The notes beneath the pieces were generated by a model. The model was not told where the DNA came from and searched no databases. It saw nothing but the letters and a program-made list of their open reading frames with translations. From Candidatus Curtissbacteria bacterium RIFCSPHIGHO2_01_FULL_41_11 (GTDB lineage Bacteria; Patescibacteriota; Microgenomatia; Curtissbacterales; GWA2-41-24), in NCBI GenBank assembly GCA_001776335.1, contig MFAZ01000018.1:54657-86955 (forward strand): 32,299 nt of DNA, given 5' to 3'. Position numbers and translations under genes: made by a program. Below, one piece after another: positions 11,415 through 20,647 of the stretch (the stretch's first letter is position 1; each line of letters opens with the position of its first letter).

Positions 11415-13451
11415 TTGGTAAGCCCTATGTTTATTGCCTTTTTACTTTCCTCTTTTATCCTTGCGATTTACTCTCTAGGGGTGTCAAAAGCAGTTTTTGG
11501 TGGAGATTCGGGAGACATAATTCTTTCTTATTTCTTTGCCGGTGTTCCCCATCCTCCCGGTTATCCGCTAAATACTATTCTTGGGTGGCTGATTACGAGG
11601 TTTGAATTTGGAAGTACATTTGCTTTCCGTGCAAATTATGTTTCGGCTATTTATGAGGCAATTACCATCGGTTTTCTCTGTCTTGTAATTTCCCGTTTGA
11701 CTAAAAGCAAATTGATTGCAATTTCCTCTTCATTATTTTTGGCATTTGTTCCATTGTTTTGGCTTTACGGACATATGGCTGAAGTTTTTCAGCTTGCTTC
11801 CCTTCTGGCTGTTGTTTCTGTTTTTTTTCTTTTTGAATGGCTTACTTCAGTTGAATTAAAAAAACCCAATATTAAGATGTTTTACTTTTCGTTACTATTT
11901 TTCGGTCTTGATGTTTTCCATCACCATACTGTTTTGTTGCTTTCACCTGCCTATCTTTACATTCTTTTAAAAACAAGAAGGCAAATTTTTTTGAAGAAAA
12001 AGAGAGTCGTGATGGGTATTTTGGCTTTTTTTGCCGGTTTTTTACCTTACATTTTTATTCCCTTTGCGGCTTTTAGACATACCCCTGTTAACTGGGATTC
12101 ACCGACAAATCTAAAAAATTTTTTTCAATTGATAACTCGCGGGGATTATGGAACCTTTACTGCTGCCCGTGATTTAATAGGGTTTACTCCAGAGGCCAGA
12201 TTTATTCAAATTTACTGGTATTTTAAAGTTTTTATAGCGGATTTTACCTACATTGGTTTAGCCTTGATAGTGCTTGGGTTAATTTATCTTTTCTTGCGAA
12301 AACGGCGTTATTTTATTTTTCTAACACTTGCAGTTTTTATGACAGGCCCTTTTTTCTTATTTTATGCTTCCTTTCCTTTGGTTGATGTATTTCTACAGGG
12401 CGTATCCGAAAGGTTTTTACTGCTTTCCTATTTATTTTTGACAATAATATTAGGATTTGGCTTTTTGGTAATTCGGGACTTTGCCATATGGTTTTTTGGA
12501 AAGTGGATTTCTTTTAAAAAAGAGCTTATTAGCTTGACGGTTGGTTTAAGTTTTCTTATTATTCCTTTCAATCTCGCTATTATAAATTGGCCTAAGGCGG
12601 ATTTATCTAATTATCAACTAGGTGATGTGCTTGCACGAGATTTTTTGTCTTCGGCCGATCCTCCCGGTATTATTTTGCTGACCGGAGATACCAATGCTTT
12701 TAACGCACAGTACACATATTACGTAGAAAACTTTAATAGAGATTCAAAGGTTTTTCTTTTGGCAAGATTGACGAGGCCAAGTTATAGATTAGAAGTGATG
12801 AAGCTGAATGAGGATTTGAAATTTCCGGAGAGTTTTAAATCTGATGAAATTTTTACTCTGGATGAATTTTTTCCTGAGTTTTTGGAGTTGAATTACGATA
12901 AATACCCTTTTTATGCTATGCAGTCTCTTGTGCTTCCAGATGGTTATGTTCTTGTTAATGAGGGTATGTTATTGCGGATTTATAAGAAGCAGGATAAACC
13001 ATCTGTCGACGAGCAGGCGGATAGAATAATTAAGAATCTTGAACGGAACAAATTTACCAAAGAAACGGGGATGAGTCAGTATCAGCAATTTTTCGGAGAA
13101 GATATCCTGTCTATTTATGTTCATGCCTATATTGAAAACGGGATGTCACTTTTGAGGTTGGAAAAGAGAGATGAGGCCAGAAAACTTTTTAACTTAGCGC
13201 TTGATTTTGAAAAAAACAACCGCAGGGCGCTTTATGGTTTAGCTCTAAGCTATGCTTTGGACAAGGATTGTCAAAAGTCTTCAGATTTATTTTTAAAAAT
13301 GACTCAGCAGGACGAGAAAGACTGGGAAGCATGGACCGGACTGGAAAATGTTTACAAGTTTTGTTTTGGTGACGAGAGAAAAGCGAGCGAAATTTCGGAG
13401 AAGTCTAAACAGCTACAGCAAATTAATAACAAAGATCTTGATAAGCTGTAG
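11415..13451 (+). CDS. DUF2723/TMEM260-like membrane protein (putative O-mannosyltransferase type) with C-terminal TPR-like region
   Basis: 678 aa; GGDSGDIILSYFFAGVPHPPGYPLNTILGWL is the family N-terminal signature; many TM segments; start codon uncertain (TTG at 11415 or ATG at 11427). Confidence 0.8.
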   Translation: MVSPMFIAFLLSSFILAIYSLGVSKAVFGGDSGDIILSYFFAGVPHPPGYPLNTILGWLITRFEFGSTFAFRANYVSAIYEAITIGFLCLVISRLTKSKLIAISSSLFLAFVPLFWLYGHMAEVFQLASLLAVVSVFFLFEWLTSVELKKPNIKMFYFSLLFFGLDVFHHHTVLLLSPAYLYILLKTRRQIFLKKKRVVMGILAFFAGFLPYIFIPFAAFRHTPVNWDSPTNLKNFFQLITRGDYGTFTAARDLIGFTPEARFIQIYWYFKVFIADFTYIGLALIVLGLIYLFLRKRRYFIFLTLAVFMTGPFFLFYASFPLVDVFLQGVSERFLLLSYLFLTIILGFGFLVIRDFAIWFFGKWISFKKELISLTVGLSFLIIPFNLAIINWPKADLSNYQLGDVLARDFLSSADPPGIILLTGDTNAFNAQYTYYVENFNRDSKVFLLARLTRPSYRLEVMKLNEDLKFPESFKSDEIFTLDEFFPEFLELNYDKYPFYAMQSLVLPDGYVLVNEGMLLRIYKKQDKPSVDEQADRIIKNLERNKFTKETGMSQYQQFFGEDILSIYVHAYIENGMSLLRLEKRDEARKLFNLALDFEKNNRRALYGLALSYALDKDCQKSSDLFLKMTQQDEKDWEAWTGLENVYKFCFGDERKASEISEKSKQLQQINNKDLDKL

Positions 13452-13462
13452 TAATAATTTTG

Positions 13463-15640
13463 TTAGATGTGAGTTTCATTTCTGCGAAAAGCCTTTTTTG
13501 TTCTCAATAGAAGAAACAGCAGAATTAGATGTGAAGCTAGGCTTATTATTAGGCCTAGATTAAAAGAGAACGGTTTGAAGGAAAAATTTACATGATGCTT
13601 TCCTTCCGGCAAGAAGATTGCTTTTGAATTAACATTTGCAGGAAGAATCTCTGTTTTTTCCCCGTCAATTTTTGCCTTCCATCCGGGATAAAATGAATCG
13701 GAAACAACCAGTATTCCGGGTTTTTGAGTTGTCACAAGAAGGTCGTATTCCCCTTCTAGATTTTTGTTCACTTTGACTTCGCCGGCGCTTTCTTCTAAGT
13801 CCAATTTGATATTTTTTTCCAGAAGTACTGTTTTTGTCGGATCGATCTCCTTATATTTTTGGAAGTAGTCCTGAATAGAATTTACGGTTTGAAAGGAGTA
13901 ATAGATCGAGAATTTTGGTAAATAAGAAGAACTTTCGTAAATGTAGTACTTAAAATTATCTTTTTCTGTTTCAAAAATTTTTGAATAGTCATTATTTTTA
14001 ATCTCTTGCGAGGATAAAAGGTATCTAACGTTTTGAGAGTCTAACAACTTTTTAAAACTTGATGACAATTCTAAGCCAGAATCTGATTTTGCCGCCTCTA
14101 GCATTATTGATTGTTCTAAATTAAACCTTTTTGTAGGCAAAACGACATACCCGTTTAATTGATTGAGATCAAAAAATACATTGTAATTTTCTTCTAAAGA
14201 ATTTAGAAAAAATTTATAATACTCCGACTGGTTTTCCCAACCATTTTTTACAAAAATATTGTTCCATGTGTTTTCACCTATTTTCGCGATCCGATAGTCC
14301 TTAAAGTTTTTATCTAGTTTGTAAAAGCTTTCAGGGGGAGCTAGCCATTCTTTGCTTTTTCCGATTGGGTGATATGACCACCATTTTGAAAATAAATCGA
14401 AGGTCGTTAAAGAAATTACGAGCAGAAAAAATATGAATTTAGGTCTAGACGACATTTTTTTGGAAAAGAGGTTCAAAGTATAAGCTGCGAGAATAACTAA
14501 AAAGAATTGAGTGAAAAGATTAAAACGAGCCGGGACCCTAAAAAAGGATAATGGTGGAAATGAAAATAAAATATGGGTCGGAGCTAAAGTTCCGAGTGAT
14601 AAAAGTAGTGTTATTGCCGTCAAAATTACTATGGTGAAAAAAAGTTTATCCTTTTTCTTTTGGAAAGTGAGATAAAATACTCCAAAAAGCGAGAGAGAAA
14701 TCGGTAAGAGACCGATGTAGGTAGTATTTTCCCAGAAAATCCCAGTATTTTGCCAATTTGTACTATTGTAGGTACCATTTTTTGCAGAGCCGAGAATAAA
14801 GGGGTTGATATAAGTTTTGAGGTTGTTAATTTTCATCGGGATGGAATTTAAAATGGTAGAAGGGTTGACCCCTTTTTCTCGAATTGAATATTGAGTCAAT
14901 TCAACCGCAGGGAGCAGCTGAATTGCTGACAGGCTGAAAGTGAAAATGAGAATGAGGCAAAACAAAAGAAAGCTTTTGATAAAATTTTTTTTGGTTTTTA
15001 AAATTGCATAAAGAAAAATTAGTGAAGTGAATAGAAATATTGCATAAACGAATATTTGTGCGAAGCCGACAAGTAAAAATTGCGAGAAAAGAAATGAGAG
15101 TACAAGAAAGTTTTTTAAAGAAGTTTTTTTAAGAAAAAAGATTACGAACATGAGCGTTAAAGGGAGTAGCGAAATAGTTTGAATGACTCCGAGGTGAGAA
15201 ATTCGTAGAACCATTGCAGCTGAAAATGTAAAACTGACGGCCCCGAAGATGGAAGAATATTCATTAATGTTTAACGATCTTAGGAGCGAATACATTCCCA
15301 AAGCCGAAATTAAAAAGGTTACAAGATATAGAGTCGGTATGGCGATTTCGAAAGGTAAAGCTGAAAAAATTATTATATTTGGTATGAAGAAAGTTCCGGT
15401 TATGGCTTCGGAAAAAATCGGATAACCCTGGGCTATATTATTTTGCCATAATGGAAATTTAAAGCTTCTCAGGTTTTGTGACAGTACAAATTTGTTTGGC
15501 AGATTTAGATGAAGCAGGTCACTTCTGCCAAAATCCGGAGTTACAAAAATTGACGGAGGGAAATAGAGCCTAACGAAAAATGATAAAACTACGAAGAATA
15601 TAAAAAACTGTGGCCATAGGCTTGTTATCCTTCTTCGCAT
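13463..15640 (-). CDS. YfhO-family membrane protein (putative glycosyltransferase)
   Basis: 725 aa; PDFGRSDLLHLNLPNKF...QGYPIFSEA N-terminus, multi-TM core, C-terminal SDSFYPGWKAKIDGEKTEILPAN. Confidence 0.8.
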   Translation of the reverse strand: MRRRITSLWPQFFIFFVVLSFFVRLYFPPSIFVTPDFGRSDLLHLNLPNKFVLSQNLRSFKFPLWQNNIAQGYPIFSEAITGTFFIPNIIIFSALPFEIAIPTLYLVTFLISALGMYSLLRSLNINEYSSIFGAVSFTFSAAMVLRISHLGVIQTISLLPLTLMFVIFFLKKTSLKNFLVLSFLFSQFLLVGFAQIFVYAIFLFTSLIFLYAILKTKKNFIKSFLLFCLILIFTFSLSAIQLLPAVELTQYSIREKGVNPSTILNSIPMKINNLKTYINPFILGSAKNGTYNSTNWQNTGIFWENTTYIGLLPISLSLFGVFYLTFQKKKDKLFFTIVILTAITLLLSLGTLAPTHILFSFPPLSFFRVPARFNLFTQFFLVILAAYTLNLFSKKMSSRPKFIFFLLVISLTTFDLFSKWWSYHPIGKSKEWLAPPESFYKLDKNFKDYRIAKIGENTWNNIFVKNGWENQSEYYKFFLNSLEENYNVFFDLNQLNGYVVLPTKRFNLEQSIMLEAAKSDSGLELSSSFKKLLDSQNVRYLLSSQEIKNNDYSKIFETEKDNFKYYIYESSSYLPKFSIYYSFQTVNSIQDYFQKYKEIDPTKTVLLEKNIKLDLEESAGEVKVNKNLEGEYDLLVTTQKPGILVVSDSFYPGWKAKIDGEKTEILPANVNSKAIFLPEGKHHVNFSFKPFSFNLGLIISLASHLILLFLLLRTKKAFRRNETHI

Positions 15641-15685
15641 TGAGAACAGTGTAGCAAAAGATTTATAGTAAACAAAGTAAAGATT

Positions 15686-15714
15686 TTGTAAAGGTATAAA
15701 AATTCAGATACTAT
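15686..15714 (+). promoter_or_regulatory. Predicted promoter of pilD (leaderless or nearly so)
   Basis: TTGTAA-17 nt-TACTAT; expected +1 coincides with the GTG start at 15722. Confidence 0.5.
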
Positions 15715-15721
15715 TTATTTT

Positions 15722-16492
15722 GTGGTTTTCTTATTGATACTCTTATTTATCCTGGGTTCTGCTCTCGGGAGTTTTTTGAACGTGCTTATAGATAGAAGCG
15801 TGAAGCGGGAGAGCTTTATTCGCGGCAGGTCTTACTGTGACTTTTGTCACGCTTCTCTTGGAGCATTAGACCTGGTGCCAATTGCGAGCTTTGTCGCCCT
15901 CGGTGCGAGGTGCCGGTATTGTCACAAAAAGCTTTCTTGGCAATATCCAATTGTTGAGTCTCTAAGCGGGTTATTATTTGCCTTAACTCTCTATCATCTG
16001 GCGTCTTCTGGTGTAATCAATCCCGGCACTCTTATTCTCTATTTATTTCTAATTTGTGTTTTTATAGTCGTCTCTGTTATTGATTTTAAGTTCTCGCTTA
16101 TCCCGACAAGTTTTGTCTTTTTGGCTTCTTTGGTGGTCCTTTTTTATAATTTTTTTTCCATGGGATCCGGGGCTTTTGTGGTTTCTGTAGTTAGTGCTTT
16201 TGGTCTTGCCGGATTTTTTATTCTTTTAATACTACTCACTCGTGGTCGAGGTATGGGTACTGGAGATGTGCCTTTGGTATTTTTGATCGCCTTGATTCTT
16301 TCCTGGCCTCTTTCCCTCCTGTCGATATTCCTTTCTTTCTTTCTCGGGGCCGTGGTATCTTTGTTGCTTTTGGCAGTTGGTAAAAAAAGGATTGGTCAGA
16401 CTATTCCATTTGGTCCGTTTTTAGCAACAGGCGCAGTCATTTCAATGTTTTGGGGACAGACGATTTTGGTTTGGTATCTGGGTATGGTCTGA
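15722..16492 (+). CDS. pilD: Prepilin peptidase PilD (GspO family)
   Basis: 256 aa; GSFLNVLIDR, paired CxxC motifs (CDFC...CRYC), IDFKFSLIP and GMGTGDVPL catalytic Asp regions. Confidence 0.93.
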   Translation: MVFLLILLFILGSALGSFLNVLIDRSVKRESFIRGRSYCDFCHASLGALDLVPIASFVALGARCRYCHKKLSWQYPIVESLSGLLFALTLYHLASSGVINPGTLILYLFLICVFIVVSVIDFKFSLIPTSFVFLASLVVLFYNFFSMGSGAFVVSVVSAFGLAGFFILLILLTRGRGMGTGDVPLVFLIALILSWPLSLLSIFLSFFLGAVVSLLLLAVGKKRIGQTIPFGPFLATGAVISMFWGQTILVWYLGMV

Positions 16493-16497
16493 TAATT

Positions 16498-16553
16498 AGT
16501 GACAAGTGAGTAGTGAATAGTGAGTAGTGAATAGTGAATAGTGCATAGTGACT
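16498..16553. repeat. 7-bp-period array: AGTGACA, AGTGAGT, AGTGAAT, AGTGAGT, AGTGAAT x2, AGTGCAT, AGTGACT
   Basis: Eight consecutive heptads after pilD. Confidence 0.95.
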
Positions 16554-17335
16554 ATACAGTGCCATGCGGTTCTCACTCTGCGTTGCAGAGTTGCGAGCCT
16601 AAGTGTAAAGTGGAATTAATGCCCTTCCGATTAGATTATAGATTATGGACTGTAGATAGGAGAAAAAAATCTAAAATCCATCATCCAAAATCCATCGTTC
16701 CAAACGGTTTCACTTTGATCGAGCTTATGGTGGTGATTTCGCTTTTCGGTATCGCCGCTTCTTTAGTTACCGCCAGTTATCTCTCCTTCGAAAAAAACCA
16801 GCGGGTTAGAAGTGCCGCAAGTCAACTTAAAGGCGATTTAAGGCTTGTTCAAAACAATGCTTATTCGGGGAATAAAGGGTCTGGAGCTGAATGCTCTTCT
16901 AGTTTTTCCCTTGGGGGTTGGTATTTGAACACTGCAAGAGGGGCAACATCTTACACAATCGGTGGAGACTGTATTACCTCAACTGCGACTTATTCTGAAG
17001 TGAGATTTTTGGAAAAAACCATCAATTTACCAAGAGACACGATGATTAGATTCATTTCTTATTCCGGGAATAATGATGTCACGCAACCCGTGGCAATTTT
17101 ATACCGCCCTCTTTCGTCTGATGTTTCTTATCACTTTAGTACTACTGTAGTCGGTATTCCCCCTGATTTGGATTTTTTAGACACGACGGGTAATCTTAAG
17201 GGTTATTTACAGATTCCTCCGCAGTCGGCTGCTATTTTTGTCGAGCTTTCCAACACAGCACAGAACAGATGTTCTAGAATAAAAGTTGACTTAAGCGGTG
17301 AAGTTAATGAGGAAAGTTCATTTTCCTGTTCATGA
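16541..17335 (+). CDS. Minor pseudopilin (GspH/FimT-like); true start uncertain
   Basis: NGFTLIELMVVISLFGIAASLVTASYLSF; ORF start lies inside repeats, ATG at 16619 (MPFRL...) is more plausible than 16541. Confidence 0.8.
   Translation: MHSDYTVPCGSHSALQSCEPKCKVELMPFRLDYRLWTVDRRKKSKIHHPKSIVPNGFTLIELMVVISLFGIAASLVTASYLSFEKNQRVRSAASQLKGDLRLVQNNAYSGNKGSGAECSSSFSLGGWYLNTARGATSYTIGGDCITSTATYSEVRFLEKTINLPRDTMIRFISYSGNNDVTQPVAILYRPLSSDVSYHFSTTVVGIPPDLDFLDTTGNLKGYLQIPPQSAAIFVELSNTAQNRCSRIKVDLSGEVNEESSFSCS
16557..16600. repeat. Dispersed hairpin repeat, copy 1
   Basis: CAGTGCCATGCGGTTCTC + ACTCTGC-GTT-GCAGAGT + TGCGAGCCT; second copy at 22098-22140. Confidence 0.85.
16633..16695. repeat. 7-bp-period units at the 5' end of the GspH-like ORF
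   Basis: AGATTAT x2, GGACTGT, AGATAGG (16633-16660) and AATCTAA, AATCCAT, CATCCAA, AATCCAT (16668-16695). Confidence 0.85.
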
Positions 17336-17802
17336 AGAAAAAGGGCCAAAGTTTAATTGAAGTTGTTATTGCGCTTGCTGTTGTAGTCGCTCTTGCGATA
17401 TCTCTTGTTACGGCTAGTTTGATTACGCAAAGAACTTCAAGAAGCGCTTCGAACAATACAGAGGCTACAAAGTTAGCCTTACAGACAATTGAGCAAATCA
17501 GAGCCCTGCGTGATCGCAAAGGATTTGCTGAGCTGGTAAATAACACCGGACTATCCTGCAAAAGGTTACTTATGCCTGCATCCGATCCAAAAGACTGGTC
17601 ACTGACTGCAACAGGAACGTGTCCGGAGAATATCACTTCGACTATATTTGCGCGCGCCATCTTTATCGAGGATGATAACCCCAGTTCGGCGAATAGAAGA
17701 AAAGTTACCGTGACTATTTCCTGGGATGAGTCTTCGGGTACTCAGAGCGTAACGAATGTTACAAAATTGTCTAACTGCGTCAGTTCAACCGAAGCCTGCT
17801 GA
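17332..17802 (+). CDS. Minor pseudopilin (PilV/GspI-like)
   Basis: 156 aa; KGQSLIEVVIALAVVVALAISLVTASLI; ATGA overlap with previous gene. Confidence 0.85.
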   Translation: MKKKGQSLIEVVIALAVVVALAISLVTASLITQRTSRSASNNTEATKLALQTIEQIRALRDRKGFAELVNNTGLSCKRLLMPASDPKDWSLTATGTCPENITSTIFARAIFIEDDNPSSANRRKVTVTISWDESSGTQSVTNVTKLSNCVSSTEAC

Positions 17803-17805
17803 GAG

Positions 17806-17840
17806 TTAGTGCTTAGTGCATTGTGCTTAGTGCCTAGTGT
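17806..17840. repeat. 7-bp-period array: TTAGTGC x2, ATTGTGC, TTAGTGC, CTAGTGT
   Basis: Five consecutive heptads between two minor pilin genes. Confidence 0.93.
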
Positions 17841-17852
17841 ATATTTAAGTTA

Positions 17853-18416
17853 ATGCCCAAAGGTTACACCCTCATTGAGTTTCTCGTTGTACTCGGACTA
17901 CTAGCGATAGCCGTAGGAGCTGCGCTTCTTTTTTTAACCTCTATTCTCAAAGGTACTAATCAGGCTAATATTTCTGCTGAAGTAAAACAAAACGGACAAG
18001 CAATACTTGACTCTTTGGAACGTCAGATAAGAGGAGCCAAAAGTGCCACAAACCTAGCATCTTTACCTGTTGGGTCTTCAGGCGGCGTTGTTCTTTTAGG
18101 TGGAGACAACAGCAACTTTTATTTGGCATGTTTTTCGCCGACTGCTTCTTTAAACGGCGCGATAAAGACAGCAACACAGGTTCTTGGCGGTCCGGTGCCA
18201 ACAGCAAGCGATTATAAAACGATAAGCAACACAGATACTGTCTCGGGTACCAACATCACAAGCTGCAGTATAACTGCGTCTGCCCCCACATCCAGTCTTA
18301 GCGGGGATATAGTGGTTGTTAGTTTTACGGCAGATCGTGCAGTTAAAGCTCCTACGAGAGCGGATTTTAATGCGAGTGCGAATTTTATGACTACTATTTC
18401 ACTAAGGAAATACTAA
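17853..18416 (+). CDS. Minor pseudopilin (PilW/GspJ-like)
   Basis: 187 aa; MPKGYTLIEFLVVLGLLAIAVGAALLFL. Confidence 0.85.
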   Translation: MPKGYTLIEFLVVLGLLAIAVGAALLFLTSILKGTNQANISAEVKQNGQAILDSLERQIRGAKSATNLASLPVGSSGGVVLLGGDNSNFYLACFSPTASLNGAIKTATQVLGGPVPTASDYKTISNTDTVSGTNITSCSITASAPTSSLSGDIVVVSFTADRAVKAPTRADFNASANFMTTISLRKY

Positions 18417-18421
18417 AATTA

Positions 18422-18456
18422 AGTTGAAAGTGAAAAGTTGAAAGTGAAAAGTTGGA
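18422..18456. repeat. 7-bp-period array: AGTTGAA/AGTGAAA alternating x2, AGTTGGA
   Basis: Five consecutive heptads. Confidence 0.95.
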
Positions 18457-18461
18457 GAAGA

Positions 18462-18491
18462 TTGACAATGTCGGCATTTTGTTCCTAAACT
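18462..18491 (+). promoter_or_regulatory. Predicted promoter upstream of PilX-like gene
   Basis: TTGACA-18 nt-TAAACT. Confidence 0.45.
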
Positions 18492-18500
18492 GAGATTAGA

Positions 18501-19310
18501 GTGATGAAAAAGCGCTCCGGTCAGATTTTAATTATTGTACTTTTAGTAGTAGTCGTTGCACTGGCCGTAGGGCTTTCTGTGGCTTCTAGAAATATCACGA
18601 ACCTTCGAACTTCTACTCAGACCGAACAGAGCCAGCGAGCATTCACGGCCGCAGAGGGGGGCGTTGAGGATGTATTATCACGCCTTTCAACGATAACTTC
18701 GGGGATTCCGGTTGGTGGACAAACAACTGTTAACGTACCGGTTGGTAATCTTACGGCTAATGTGTCTATCGCCTCAGCTAACACTTATCAGCAAGTAATC
18801 GACGAGGGAAATGTGGGGCAAATTGCACTTAGTGGGGGTTCAGGGACGGTTCAGGTGGAGTGGGTTAATTCTTCTGATTCCTCTGAATCAGGCAATCCGG
18901 CATCTTTGGAAATTACAGAGATAAATGGTGTTAGTCCGTACACGCAGGTGAGGAGCGCCTGGTCCGGAGCTGATCATGGAGGTGACCAACAGGGTTTTGT
19001 AGATCCTTCTACAACCACCCTGTCTGCGCCTTATCATAATTGCACAAGCGGTAGTGGGTTCCAAAAGTGCGTCCAGATTGATCTTGCCGCTTCTCCCGTA
19101 TTTTTAAGAATAAGACCATTTTGGAATAAGGCAACTGTTATGGTGAGTAGTTCCTCCGGATCCTTGCCTGCACAAACTTACAACATTACCTCAACCGCTT
19201 CTACCCAAGCGGGTATAACCAGAAAAGTTCAGGTTACAAGAACGGCTCTGCCTCAATTGCCTGCAAGTTTTGACTATGTACTTTTTTCAGAACAGGACAT
19301 TGTTAAGTAA
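18501..19310 (+). CDS. PilX/GspK-like pilus assembly protein
   Basis: 269 aa; GQILIIVLLVVVVALAVGLSVASRNITNLRTSTQTEQSQRAFTAAEGGVEDVL. Confidence 0.8.
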   Translation: MMKKRSGQILIIVLLVVVVALAVGLSVASRNITNLRTSTQTEQSQRAFTAAEGGVEDVLSRLSTITSGIPVGGQTTVNVPVGNLTANVSIASANTYQQVIDEGNVGQIALSGGSGTVQVEWVNSSDSSESGNPASLEITEINGVSPYTQVRSAWSGADHGGDQQGFVDPSTTTLSAPYHNCTSGSGFQKCVQIDLAASPVFLRIRPFWNKATVMVSSSSGSLPAQTYNITSTASTQAGITRKVQVTRTALPQLPASFDYVLFSEQDIVK

Positions 19311-19333
19311 ATGAAGAGCTCTATTTTTTAGAA

Positions 19334-19600
19334 ATGAGCAAGAAGACAAAATTGATACTTTCTTTAATAGGAATGTCTGCAGTTATTGTGCCGGCAATTC
19401 TTTTGATTGTTGCCACTTCCAGAACCAAAGAAGCTCCTTCTGTACCGACTCAAGATCGGCAGATTGATGACCAAAATATCTCTGACTCTGTTAATAAGTT
19501 TTCGCCGCCTCCGTCTCCACTTTCTGGCAGCTCTTCGGCCTCCCCTTCCCAAGCACCATTCAAATCCGGAGAAAGCACCAGTTCTGGGTTAAGTCAATAA
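19334..19600 (+). CDS. Uncharacterised 88-aa single-TM protein with Pro/Ser-rich tail
   Basis: TM segment LILSLIGMSAVIVPAILLIVA; inside the pilus cluster, tight spacing to pilM. Confidence 0.65.
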   Translation: MSKKTKLILSLIGMSAVIVPAILLIVATSRTKEAPSVPTQDRQIDDQNISDSVNKFSPPPSPLSGSSSASPSQAPFKSGESTSSGLSQ

Positions 19601-19615
19601 TAAAATATTTTATCT

Positions 19616-20629
19616 ATGTCTGACAGGTTTGGTTTAGATATCGGAAGGTCATTTATTAAAGTGGCCAAGGTTGACATTGCCGGCGGAAAGAAAATTCTTT
19701 CAGCTGCTTCAATAGTGCCTACACCGGCGGGCGGTGTTCAATCCGAGTCTACCGTTGATCTTGATAAAATTTCAGAAAGTATAAAAACTGCAGTTGGCAA
19801 CGCTAAGATTGAATCTGATAAATGTGCAGTTTCGCTTGTTGAGTCCCAGGTTGTAACCCGCCTAATTCAGCTGCCAAATCTTACTGATAAAGAACTTTCA
19901 GCTGCAATAAATTGGGAGGCTGAGCAATATGTCCCGCTACCAATTAAGGATGTAACTTTGCAGTATAAACTGATTAATAGACCACAGAATGCAACGGACA
20001 AAATGGACGTTCTTTTGATTGCTGCTCCGAAAAGAATTGTGCAAAAATATCTGAATATCGCAAAAGGTGCCGGTTTGCATGCAGACGTTATCGAAACCGA
20101 ATCGACGGCTCTTGCCCGTGCTTTAACCAGAGCTAGCGATCCTGCAACTATTATTGTTTCGATGGGTGCGCTATCTACGGAACTTATTATTGCACAAGCC
20201 GGAAACGTGCTTTTTACAAGGTCTATAGCAAGCGGGGGTTTTAATTTAACCCGGGCAATAATGGCAGAATTTAATCTTCCCCAGCAGCAGGCAGAAGACT
20301 ACAAACATACCTATGGTATTTTGGAGGATAAGCTTTCGGGTAAAGTGGCTGCAATACTCAAGCCAATTTTAGACATAATAATTTCTGAAATTCTTAAAGC
20401 GGTTGAATATTCCAGAAGCCATGTGGCAAACTCACAAGTTGTGCGTGTTGTGATTTGCGGCGGCGGAGCATTTTTGCCGGGACTTTCGGAATTTTTGGTC
20501 GAGAGGACCTCTCTGGAGGTTTCGCTAGGAGATCCATGGTTTGACTTTGAAAAAAAGGGTCTTGTCACAAAACTTGCCGGTCAGGGAAGTTTATATGCTG
20601 TTAGTTGTGGCCTTGCTATGCGAGTCTGA
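19616..20629 (+). CDS. pilM: Type IV pilus assembly protein PilM
   Basis: 337 aa; GLDIGRSFIKVAKV, INWEAEQYVPLPI, GGGAFLPGLSEFL actin-like ATPase motifs. Confidence 0.93.
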   Translation: MSDRFGLDIGRSFIKVAKVDIAGGKKILSAASIVPTPAGGVQSESTVDLDKISESIKTAVGNAKIESDKCAVSLVESQVVTRLIQLPNLTDKELSAAINWEAEQYVPLPIKDVTLQYKLINRPQNATDKMDVLLIAAPKRIVQKYLNIAKGAGLHADVIETESTALARALTRASDPATIIVSMGALSTELIIAQAGNVLFTRSIASGGFNLTRAIMAEFNLPQQQAEDYKHTYGILEDKLSGKVAAILKPILDIIISEILKAVEYSRSHVANSQVVRVVICGGGAFLPGLSEFLVERTSLEVSLGDPWFDFEKKGLVTKLAGQGSLYAVSCGLAMRV

Positions 20630-20647
20630 TGTTTGCTACGCTGAAGT

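Noticed and set aside
13533-13560. Inverted repeat CTAGGC...GCCTAG near the end of the YfhO-like gene
   Set aside because: Short, within coding sequence, no T tract; weak evidence for a terminator.
13348-13563. 71-aa plus-strand ORF spanning the convergent junction
   Set aside because: Overlaps the DUF2723-like 3' end in another frame and the YfhO-like 3' end; no independent support.
16498-16553. CRISPR array interpretation of the tandem repeats
   Set aside because: Unit is 7 bp with no spacers and no cas genes; it is a contiguous short-period repeat.
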